Assembly: GCA_019244165.1 (NCBI GenBank)
Contig: JAFATA010000042.1
Location: forward strand, 32,318 to 96,317
Source: Pseudonocardiales bacterium
GTDB taxonomy: Bacteria; Actinomycetota; Actinomycetes; Mycobacteriales; Pseudonocardiaceae
Direction: 5' to 3'
Length of the DNA stretch: 64,000 bases
The position numbers and the translations under genes were made by a program. This document shows, in pieces, positions 57,262 through 64,000 of the stretch (positions within the stretch are counted from its first letter, which is position 1; every line of letters starts with the position of its first letter). The notes beneath the pieces were generated by a model, which saw nothing but the letters and a program-made list of their open reading frames with translations, was not told the origin of the DNA and ran no database searches.

Positions 57262-59022
57262 TCAGGCAGTGCCGGGGGGCGTGATGGTGAGGGGCGCTGG
57301 CAGGAGCAGTTCGGTGTTGCGGTCGAGGATCGATCCGCGATGGCCATCCACGGTCGGGGTGGTTCCGGTGCGAGCCTGCCAATCGTTGGCAGCGAGTTCG
57401 CGGGAAAGGGAGCTCAGCGTATCGGGCGCCTCGAGCTGGCTGACGTCGTGCGCGGCGGGGGCTGCCGTGTCGATGATCGTAGTGATGATCGAGAGGGTGC
57501 CGTCGGTGTTGTCTATCAGCTCGATGAGGCGGGCTTGTTGGGGCCAGTCGATGTGCGAGGCGGTAGTGATCTCCCAGAATCCACCGCCTATTGTGCTGCC
57601 GGGTGGCCGGGGGTGGGCGGTAATCCTGTTGACGTGGGTATGTCCGTTGACCCAGGCCACCACGCCCGGAAAGCGCAGCAGCAGGTCCCGGACGTGGTGG
57701 CCGAGGATGCGCGGGTGCTCGGGTGGCGCCAGCCAGTTGTCCATGGTGGTGGCGGTGTGGTGGCTGAATAGGAGAAAGAACCGGTCTGTTCCGGTCCCGG
57801 TGATCATGTTGCCAGTGGGGCCAAGATAGCGTTGATGACCGGCCAGGAGTTCGCGTTCCAGCCAGATGAACTGGGTCTGGTCCAGCGAACCGTTGGGGCC
57901 ACCGTAGGCGTCGACCGTATCAAGCACCAGACACCGCACAATCCCCTGGTCGAACCCATAATAAGCGGTGCCGTTTGCCGCGTTGTCGGCGCTGAACCCG
58001 TGGCCGAGGGGACGTCCTCGGGTCGTGAAGTGCTGGCGAACCGTCTCGGCGCGGTCGAGCAGCCGCCGGTGAGCATCCGGTGTGACCTCGCGCATCAGTC
58101 CTTGGTGCAGCAACCGGATCGCGGCTGCTGGGTCGGCACCCAGCAGGTTCCTCGCCAGGCGCAGCACCTCGATTCCGGTGGGAAGCTCGATCACCTTTCG
58201 GGCGCCGATCGCCCATTCCGACTCCTCGGGCAGGTGCGGAATGTTGCCCTGGACCACCGCGTCATGGTTTCCGTACGCGGCATACCAGGGAATGCTCAGG
58301 CCGACTGCCTGGAAGGGACGGCGTGCCGCATCCAGCAGTCCAGGAATGGTCGAAAACCCGTAGCGCGCCCGGGGAAAATCGTCGGCAGCTCCAGCGGGGG
58401 TGCCGTCGGGGTGCCAGTAGTGCACGTCGTAGTGCACCGCGTCCGCCACACCTTCGTACCGCTCGAAGTCACCGGAATCCGCCCGGAGGAGGCCACCATC
58501 GAGGACGTCGATGTACCAGCGCAGTTCGTTGTACTGGGAATTGTCGCAGCTATCACCGGTCACCACCGCGCAGGCGAGCGGAAGGCCTGACACGGGGCCG
58601 ACGCCGATCTCATTGATCCTGCGCACCATCGCATCAGCGACCTGCACGGTGAGCATCTCCTGCGGCCGGTAACTGCCCTGGATGTGTACCCACGGGGCCA
58701 ACACCTTGCCTGGATCGACATACCGATCCAGGTATTCCACCCGGGCCGGGGATTGGCAATCCACCAGATGGACATCGGTAAGATGGGCGAACGCGATGAG
58801 ACCACGGCGCTCGCCACGGCGCGTCACCTCGTCACTGCCCGGGCACAGCTCCCCGCGCCGCACATAGGGCTCGCCTGGCCCGACCACGATCGGTTGGTAG
58901 CCCCCAGCGCCGGGCTGGCCACGCAGCAGCGTCTGCTCAACGGTGGTACCACCGACCCAGGCCGCCTTGACATCACTGACCAAGGGAACTGTTCCCGCCC
59001 CCACCTGCCGCCACCCCCGCAC
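57262..59022 (-). CDS. Calcineurin-like metallophosphoesterase (actinobacterial TIGR03767-like)
   Basis: The 586-residue protein carries the dinuclear metal site pattern: [21 protein letters not shown] and, near the end, FSHHTAT and NGHTHVN. The length and order match an actinobacterial family recalled as TIGR03767, usually secreted by the Tat route. No signal peptide is seen here; the start GTG at 59022 is well supported by GGGGAGG, so this form may be cytoplasmic. The substrate is unknown. Confidence 0.8.
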   Translation of the reverse strand: MRGWRQVGAGTVPLVSDVKAAWVGGTTVEQTLLRGQPGAGGYQPIVVGPGEPYVRRGELCPGSDEVTRRGERRGLIAFAHLTDVHLVDCQSPARVEYLDRYVDPGKVLAPWVHIQGSYRPQEMLTVQVADAMVRRINEIGVGPVSGLPLACAVVTGDSCDNSQYNELRWYIDVLDGGLLRADSGDFERYEGVADAVHYDVHYWHPDGTPAGAADDFPRARYGFSTIPGLLDAARRPFQAVGLSIPWYAAYGNHDAVVQGNIPHLPEESEWAIGARKVIELPTGIEVLRLARNLLGADPAAAIRLLHQGLMREVTPDAHRRLLDRAETVRQHFTTRGRPLGHGFSADNAANGTAYYGFDQGIVRCLVLDTVDAYGGPNGSLDQTQFIWLERELLAGHQRYLGPTGNMITGTGTDRFFLLFSHHTATTMDNWLAPPEHPRILGHHVRDLLLRFPGVVAWVNGHTHVNRITAHPRPPGSTIGGGFWEITTASHIDWPQQARLIELIDNTDGTLSIITTIIDTAAPAAHDVSQLEAPDTLSSLSRELAANDWQARTGTTPTVDGHRGSILDRNTELLLPAPLTITPPGTA

Positions 59023-59040
59023 GCTGGCCTCCCCACACCG

Positions 59041-59276
59041 ACTTCACCGCGTTAATGAGCGATTGCTCGACCATACGCGACTGATCGCGGGCGCGGAGGT
59101 CCTGCGCCGCAGGTCAGCTCTCAGCGGCGACGAGCTGACCGGTAATGGCAACTGATCAGCCTGCAAACCCCGGAGAACGCGCTGCGCCTGTTCACGATCG
59201 GCAGCCACCTCCGGGCTCGTCTGGTGTGGTTCAATCCGGACGCGGCCACGCCCGTCAAGGATGGCGGGGTCACCTG
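59041..59276 (+). other. Short coding-like fragments of unknown origin
   Basis: Two open pieces with normal codon use end here: one reads ERLLDHTRLIAGAEVLRR to a stop near 59155, the next reads ENALRLFTIGSHLRARLVWF to a stop near 59276. Neither has a start with a ribosome binding site. They look like remnants of genes, but I do not recognise the families. Confidence 0.3.
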
Positions 59277-59314
59277 ATTCCAGCCATGAACGCGGAGGGA
59301 GAGGACCGATCGCG

Positions 59315-60256
59315 ATGAGCGCGATGAGTAGGGCCTATGGCTACACGTCTTACGGCGGTCCTGAGACCGAGGCCTGGTTCGAGCGGCCTGAGCCGACGCC
59401 GGGCCCCAGCGAGCTGATGATCAAGGTTAAGGCAGTTGGGGTCAACCCGGCCGACTACAAGATTCGCAGCGGCGCGATGGCCAACCCGCAGGCCACACCG
59501 AACTTTCCCCGTGTACTGGGTGTTGAAGCGGCCGGTGTGGTGGCAGCAGTCGGCTCCGATGTCGAGGGATTCGCCGAAGGGGATGAGGTGATGGGCAAGG
59601 TCGCGCCGGCGCACGGCAGCTACGCCGAGCACGCGGTGCTGCTCGCCGAGGCCACCACGCATAAGCCCCCGCAGGTCAGTTTCGTGCAGGCGGCCGCGCT
59701 GCCGGTGGCCGGGGGCACCGCCTGGGACGCGCTGGAGAAACTCGGCCTCACCGAGGGTGAGACACTGCTGATCAACGGTGTCGGCGGTGGTGTCGGTGTG
59801 ATGGCCGCACAGCTGGCGCGCAACCGCGGCGCGGCGGTCTTCGGGGTCGGCAGCGAGACCAAGCGGTCGATGACGGAAAGTCTCGGGGCCACGCTGGTCC
59901 CCTACGACCGGGGTGACGTCGTCAAGCAGATGCGGGAACTGCTACCCGGCGGTGTTGATGCCATCCTCGACGCGGTCGGCGGCGAACCGATGCGCCACGT
60001 CGCCATCCTGATCACCAACCCGGCCCGGATCGTGTCGGTCGCCGACTCCAGTGTCGCGGAGCTGGGAGGCAGCTTCCTGTGGTCCAGCTCCGCGGGCGTG
60101 CCCGCCGTCGCCGACCTGGTCGCCGCAGGCAAGGTCGATCCCAAGGTGCTCCAAACCTACCCCTTCGACGAAGCGCCACAGGCACTGCGAGCAGTGGAGT
60201 CCGGTCACACGCTCGGCAAGATCGTGATCGACCTGGAGCAGGCCACCCAGGTGTGA
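59315..60256 (+). CDS. NADP-dependent oxidoreductase, zinc-free MDR family
   Basis: The 313-residue protein is a quinone-reductase-like MDR enzyme: GVNPADYKIRSG in the N-terminal domain and INGVGGGVGVMAAQLA for the nucleotide. Zinc ligands are absent. ATG 59315 (MSAMSRAYG) is chosen because GAGG lies 10 bases upstream and homologues begin near there. It leads a rightward set with the Gfo/Idh oxidoreductase and the second triosephosphate isomerase, 71 bp before the former. Confidence 0.82.
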   Translation: MSAMSRAYGYTSYGGPETEAWFERPEPTPGPSELMIKVKAVGVNPADYKIRSGAMANPQATPNFPRVLGVEAAGVVAAVGSDVEGFAEGDEVMGKVAPAHGSYAEHAVLLAEATTHKPPQVSFVQAAALPVAGGTAWDALEKLGLTEGETLLINGVGGGVGVMAAQLARNRGAAVFGVGSETKRSMTESLGATLVPYDRGDVVKQMRELLPGGVDAILDAVGGEPMRHVAILITNPARIVSVADSSVAELGGSFLWSSSAGVPAVADLVAAGKVDPKVLQTYPFDEAPQALRAVESGHTLGKIVIDLEQATQV

Positions 60257-60327
60257 ACAAACCGGGCGGGCAAAATGGGTCAGCGGGTTCAGCTCTGCGG
60301 TAGCTTCTTCGATCGGAGGAGCCTGTC

Positions 60328-61374
60328 ATGAAGAAACCGATCAAAATCGCTGTCGTAGGCAGTGGCTACGGGAGGAAGGTCGCCCTACCCGTCTACGCCG
60401 AGCTGGCGGAGTTCGAGCCCGTGGCGGTATGGTCGCGACGGCCCGAACGTGCCCGGGAGCTGGCGGCGGAGGCCGGCGTGGGACTCGGTACCGCCGATTT
60501 CGACGAACTGCTGTCGGTACCGGGGCTAGAGGCAGTGCACGTCGCCACCCCCGTGGCGACGCATGTCCAGTTTGTCGTTGCCGCCGCTGAGCGGGGGCTG
60601 CACATCCTGTGCGAGAAGCCCATGGCCGACAACCTCGCGGGGGCGCGCCGCATCGCGGCGGCCATCGAATCAGCTGGCGTGGTCGGTGTGGTGGACTATG
60701 AGTTGCGGATGGAGCAGACCCGCCAGCGGGTCATCGAGCGTGCACGCGAGGTAGTGGGGCGGCCACGGATGGTGTCGGTCTCGCTGGTCCAGTCCGACCA
60801 CGCCGACCCCGACTCGCGTCCCTATACCTGGGTGCACGACGCCCAGCTCGGGGGCGGACGGCTCCAGGGGTACGGCGTGCACGATCTCGACCTTGTGCTG
60901 GAGCTGTTCCCCGACATTGACGCCGTCGCCGCCGCGTCCGATGTCGGCGTGCCCGTGCGCAGGACGGAGGACGACGAGTTGCGGCGCGTGACCGCCGAGG
61001 ACGCCTACGCGCTGCTACTGCGGTTCAGCGGCGGGGGGCTCGGAGTGGTGACGCTGGTGGCCACCGCACGACACGGGCGAAGCGACGTCATCGAGATCCA
61101 CGGCGACGAGGGGACGGTACGGCTCGACGGTGATCGGCGGGTCTGGTGGGGACGCGCCAGCGAGGAACTCCAGAGCGAGGGCCCGCTCGACGCCAGCTCG
61201 ACCAAGGCCTTCACGCAAGTCGCCCGCAACTTTTGGGCGGCGGTCCGGGAAGGGGTCGCGCCCGATCCTTCGCTCCAGGAAGGCCTGCGCGTGCAAGCGA
61301 TCTTCGATGCCGTGCGCGCTGCCGACATCGAGCGGCGCTGGGTGGCTCCCGAACCCGTCACCTCGCCCCCCTGA
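60328..61374 (+). CDS. Gfo/Idh/MocA family oxidoreductase
   Basis: The 348-residue protein has the Rossmann start KIAVVGSGYGRKVALPVY, ATPVATH and the signature CEKPMADN with the conserved Lys. The C-terminal domain includes GGGRLQGYGVHDLDL. Family members oxidise or reduce sugars, inositols or related alcohols with NAD(P). GGAGGAG precedes the ATG. It lies 10 bp before the second tpi gene, which suggests a shared sugar or polyol pathway. The broken gene at 16872 is of the same superfamily. Confidence 0.88.
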   Translation: MKKPIKIAVVGSGYGRKVALPVYAELAEFEPVAVWSRRPERARELAAEAGVGLGTADFDELLSVPGLEAVHVATPVATHVQFVVAAAERGLHILCEKPMADNLAGARRIAAAIESAGVVGVVDYELRMEQTRQRVIERAREVVGRPRMVSVSLVQSDHADPDSRPYTWVHDAQLGGGRLQGYGVHDLDLVLELFPDIDAVAAASDVGVPVRRTEDDELRRVTAEDAYALLLRFSGGGLGVVTLVATARHGRSDVIEIHGDEGTVRLDGDRRVWWGRASEELQSEGPLDASSTKAFTQVARNFWAAVREGVAPDPSLQEGLRVQAIFDAVRAADIERRWVAPEPVTSPP

Positions 61375-61384
61375 CGGAACGGCC

Positions 61385-62128
61385 GTGAAGTACCTGCTCG
61401 CCAACTGGAAGATGCATACCACCGTCGACCAGGCGATGGCCCTGATGCAGGCAGTACAGCAGGGCCTGCGGGAGCGGATCTTTCGAGGAAAGCAGCTGCC
61501 CACCGTCATCGTCTGCCCTCCGTTCGTCTCGTTGGCGCCATTGCGGACCGTGATCGACGAGCGGCTGGTGCGCCTAGGCGCACAGAACTGCCATTGGGAT
61601 AAGGAGGGCGCCCATACCGGGGAGATCTCACCAGTGATGCTGACCGGCCTGGCACAGTACGTGTTGGTCGGTCACAGCGAGCGGCGGGCCGTCGGCGAAT
61701 CCGACGAGCAGATCGCCAGAAAGGCAGCGGCGGCCGCGGATGCGGGCCTCACCCCGATCTTGTTCATCGGCGAGGACGAGCCAGGAGCCGGTGCCCGCTC
61801 GCAGACCGCGTACCGGTTGAGACAGGGGATCTCCCGCATCGACCTCAGCCAGCAAGCCGTGCTCGTCGTGTACGAGCCCGCCTGGGCCATCGGCGCCGAC
61901 CGTCCGGCCGACGCCCAGTACGTCGGGGCGATGGTCGCAGGCCTCAAGGATTTGCTGCGCCGGTTCGGGGCCAGCGACCCGGAAGTCCTCTACGGCGGAA
62001 CGGTGAAAAAGGAGAACATCGAGCAGTTCGCCCGGCTCGACGTGCTCGACGGCGTAGGCGCAACCCGCGCCAGCCTCGATTCCTCTGGGTTCTTAGAAAT
62101 GATCGACCAGATAGTCGGCTCTAGCTAG
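61385..62128 (+). CDS. Second triosephosphate-isomerase-like protein
   Basis: The 247-residue protein keeps all catalytic positions: Lys9 in NWKMH, His97 in GHSERR and Glu164 in YEPAWAIG, so isomerase activity is likely. It is clearly divergent from the glycolytic tpiA at 25202. Such second copies often act on C4 sugar phosphates in erythritol or tetritol pathways, an idea that fits the Gfo/Idh neighbour but is not proven. The GTG start at 61385 has only a weak ribosome binding site. Its stop overlaps the convergent cupin gene by 4 bp. Confidence 0.85.
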   Translation: MKYLLANWKMHTTVDQAMALMQAVQQGLRERIFRGKQLPTVIVCPPFVSLAPLRTVIDERLVRLGAQNCHWDKEGAHTGEISPVMLTGLAQYVLVGHSERRAVGESDEQIARKAAAAADAGLTPILFIGEDEPGAGARSQTAYRLRQGISRIDLSQQAVLVVYEPAWAIGADRPADAQYVGAMVAGLKDLLRRFGASDPEVLYGGTVKKENIEQFARLDVLDGVGATRASLDSSGFLEMIDQIVGSS

Positions 62129-62412
62129 TTCATTCCATGACATCCGTGGCGGTTGGGTGCTTCCATGCACTCCACGCCCTCTGGTCCGACCGTTGCCGCA
62201 TGTCGAGTGCCAGCCGGAATATCGATGCGCTGTCCGGGATGCAGCACGACGTCACCGTCGCTCAGGTGGAACGTCACTTCGCCTCGCACGCAGTACAGGA
62301 CCTTGTCGTAATCATGTGAATGCGCCTCGTAGAAATAGTTCGCGCCATTGCTCCACGAGTGGGGCGACAACCCTTCGTCCGTAAATTCTTTCTCTATCTC
62401 CTCGCGCGTCAT
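62125..62412 (-). CDS. Small cupin-domain protein
   Basis: The 95-residue protein is a single cupin barrel with metal-ligand-like residues in EAHSHDYDKVLYCVRGE and PAGTRHAATVG. It begins MTREEIEKEF at ATG 62412, with no strong ribosome binding site; longer starts would add Arg/Pro-rich residues unlike the family. Roles range from metal-dependent isomerases to small-molecule sensors; none can be assigned. Confidence 0.75.
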   Translation of the reverse strand: MTREEIEKEFTDEGLSPHSWSNGANYFYEAHSHDYDKVLYCVRGEVTFHLSDGDVVLHPGQRIDIPAGTRHAATVGPEGVECMEAPNRHGCHGMN

Positions 62413-62520
62413 GAGAGAAGCATACAACTTCGGAACTCGGTGCCGATCCTTGTTCTCTGGTCGTTGCCAAGGGGTGCGCGGCGCGACCGCGGTGAACCCC
62501 TCGCGGTGCGCCGGGCGTGG

Positions 62521-62761
62521 CATGGGTGTGGACATCACCCAGGCGGCGCTCGCCGCTGGGAATGCGGTCGCCTCGACCGGCCGTAACACTGATGCCGTGC
62601 ACGAGGCGTACGAGCGGGTCCTAGCCTCCGACGTGCGCTACCGGTTCGTCCTGGACACCTCGACACTGGGCTTACCGCGGCAGCACACCAGAAGGAGAGA
62701 AGTTGCAGATCCCGCAGAAGAAGCCGTCCACCAAGGGGCCGGCCGAAATGTTCACCGGTGA
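62521..62761 (+). pseudogene. In-frame chimera of SDR and zinc-alcohol-dehydrogenase fragments
   Basis: The frame from ATG 62521 reads first as an SDR piece (ITQAALAAGNAVASTGRNTD) and then, without a break, as the C-terminal end of a YahK-like alcohol dehydrogenase (HEAYERVLASDVRYRFVLDT). The rest is unrelated. Neither part holds a complete domain. It is a product of gene decay and joining. Confidence 0.6.
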
Positions 62762-62938
62762 CGTCTGGCTCGACGTCATCACCCGGGGCGAGGAACCCTC
62801 GCGCATGCGCGTCAACAGCAGCGGGACCGTCATGGGCGCCGACAGAAGCGACAGAAGCTGGCCCGCGAGTTCGGCGCCACCGACATCGTCACCGAACGCG
62901 GTGACGAAGGTGTGGCGTTCCTGTCGGTTCGTGTCTGA
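62703..62938 (+). pseudogene. Cupin N-terminal fragment followed by an alcohol-dehydrogenase fragment
   Basis: From TTG 62703 the frame reads as the start of a cupin protein (QIPQKKPSTKGPAEMFTGDV to about RMRVN, near 62817) and then loses similarity. In another frame 62855-62938 reads KLAREFGATDIVTERGDEGV and then a stop, a piece of a zinc-dependent alcohol dehydrogenase. AGAAGGAGAG upstream is a good ribosome binding site left from the cupin gene. Confidence 0.6.
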
Positions 62939-63301
62939 TCGTCTGATGTCTGCCTACGTCACCTCATTCCAGGGATGAGTCCTGGAGTAGTCCTGAGTAG
63001 GTTTGGGCCCATGGCTAGATCAACTAGATCCCCGAAACTTTAACGCTTGAGTCGAGTTTTCCCCCGGCGTACCGTGGGCGTGCCCGCTCCACATCCGCAG
63101 ACTCGGTGTCTGACCGGCCGGTGTGGGGTGGCACGGCCGGTCATCCAGGGTGATCGGACTTCGGCGCAGCGGGTGGCGGCGGTCTGCCGATCATGACCGC
63201 AGGTCCCTGCGTGAGCTGGACCACCATCAGGTCGGCCACCACAAGCCCAGCTCAGCCACCCCGCTTGGCGGTCCGAGGCGAAAGCCTCTTTAGTTCTCTG
63301 G
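62939..63301. other. Gene-free stretch with one hairpin
   Basis: No gene is supported here. GACCGGCCG (63112-63120) and CGGCCGGTC (63134-63142) can form a 9-bp stem with a 13-base loop. The part around 62980-63060 is less GC-rich. No insertion-sequence ends or transposase pieces were recognised. Confidence 0.4.
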
Positions 63302-63997
63302 TGCGGATTTCTGGAGCGTCGGGATGACGCTCGGGTGGTCGGTATCAACCGGGAGCGTCCCGCAGAGGGCATCGAGCACCTCAAGGCGGATCTGGCCGAC
63401 CCCTCGACGTGGTCCACGGTTGGTGCTTCGTTCCGCCGGGAGCTGGCAGGCTTCCACGGTGAGCACGTGGCGTTCATCCACGCCGCCGGTACCGACGATC
63501 CCCTAGGCTTTGCTGGTGAGGTCGACAGCGAGGCATACCGGCGCAACGTGCTTCTGAACAGTGCCGCGCCGCAGGTTCTCGGTCAGCTTTTCCTCGCTGC
63601 CCTCCGATCGCTGCAGGCCCGCTGTCATCTCATCATGCTCACCTCGGGGGCTGCGCAGAGTGTGTATCCGGGATGGTCATCCTATGGAGCGGGCAAGGCC
63701 GCGATCGATCAATGGGTGCGCACCGTCGGCGCTGAGCAGGGTCAGCGGGGGAGGGTGCAGGTGTTGTCGGTCGCGCCGGGTACGGTCGATACCGCCTTCC
63801 AGCGGCGACTTCGCGACACGTCGGAAGCGGACTTTCCGCGTCGGCAGAAGTTCCTGGATGTGTATGAACAGGGCAGTCTCAGCGATCCTCAGGACGTCGC
63901 TGGTCAGATCTGGGCGCTGACCTCGCTAGACCTGGACAACGGAAGCGTGGTCGACCTCCGAAAGCTGGACCTTCCGCGGTCGGAGAAACCTGTCTAG
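63302..63997 (+). pseudogene. Short-chain dehydrogenase (SDR) lacking its N-terminus
   Basis: From GFLERRDDARVVGINRE on, the frame matches an SDR, with the catalytic motif as SYGAGK (Tyr-x3-Lys), the Ser in MLTSGAAQS and a normal end. The glycine-rich nucleotide-binding motif TGxxxGxG that should precede FLERRD is absent, and the DNA upstream has no coding character in that frame. A GTG at 63335 could start a 220-residue product, but it would lack part of the cofactor site. The gene is most likely a 5'-deleted remnant. Confidence 0.65.
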
Positions 63998-64000
63998 CCG

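Noticed and set aside
63112..63142. 9-bp inverted repeat as an insertion-sequence end or attachment site
   Set aside because: Only one such structure, with a 13-base loop; more likely a simple hairpin.

Overview
The window is high-GC DNA with many GTG starts, 4-bp overlaps between co-directional genes and several start codons lying 6-8 bases behind a TANNNT box, which points to an actinomycete. The gene families agree: RbpA, WhiA, OpcA, CysO/CysM/Mec, SerB2 next to CtaD, DUF2017 with ClpS, and a DUF222-HNH gene. Gene order recalled from mycobacteria (dinG-pncB-clpS-mec-cysO-cysM-murI-cAMP phosphodiesterase-rph-rdgB; gap-pgk-tpi-secG; tkt-tal-zwf-opcA-pgl; serB2-ctaD) is largely kept, with pgi added to the pentose phosphate operon. 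My best guess is a member of the Pseudonocardiales; this is an inference from synteny and style, not from a search.

Layout. 1-1650: the end of a CbiX-CbiO fusion (cobalt chelatase plus cobalt transporter ATPase) and a FlK-like thioesterase. 1650-2175: a gene-free stretch with strong, mutually exclusive hairpins. 2176-8413: heme A synthesis (ctaA, ctaB) and a quinone oxidoreductase, interrupted by an HTH-TPR regulator and a DUF6398-like protein. 8711-16882: a tight operon tkt-tal-pgi-zwf-opcA-pgl for the pentose phosphate pathway. 16872-22836: an accessory, lower-GC island with a broken oxidoreductase, a STAND/TPR ATPase, an HTH-TPR regulator and a nucleotide-hydrolase-like/TPR protein. 22870-33175: trpB2, a small membrane protein, rbpA, secG, the lower-glycolysis operon gap-pgk-tpiA, and whiA-yvcK-rapZ-uvrC. 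33187-43350: a dihydroorotate-dehydrogenase-like gene, an HNH gene cut by an in-frame amber codon, a 1323-residue TIR-STAND-WD40 protein, a HEPN/MNT toxin-antitoxin pair between 19-bp direct repeats, and an HTH-TPR/flavin-reductase-like pair bounded by a second, decayed copy of the nitrobindin 3' end. 43354-56504: nitrobindin, a small L,D-transpeptidase, rdgB-rph-cpd-murI-cysM-cysO-mec-DUF2017-clpS, then pncB and dinG, facing serB-ctaD. 56753-64000: a second small L,D-transpeptidase, a metallophosphoesterase, a sugar/polyol-type cluster (reductase, Gfo/Idh oxidoreductase, second triosephosphate isomerase, cupin), and a stretch of gene fragments ending in a 5'-truncated SDR.

How it works together. 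The core genes cover central carbon flux (glycolysis and pentose phosphate), heme A and cytochrome oxidase, cysteine synthesis on a carrier protein, NAD salvage, and housekeeping nucleases. The accessory genes sit between the core operons. Several have the architecture of defence or conflict proteins (TIR-STAND-WD40, STAND-TPR, nucleotide-hydrolase-like-TPR, HEPN/MNT). Three HTH-TPR regulators each sit beside an uncharacterised gene, and this recurring pairing is the most interesting candidate for an undescribed system. Another notable point is a CysO carrier whose Gly-Gly end is masked by six extra residues.
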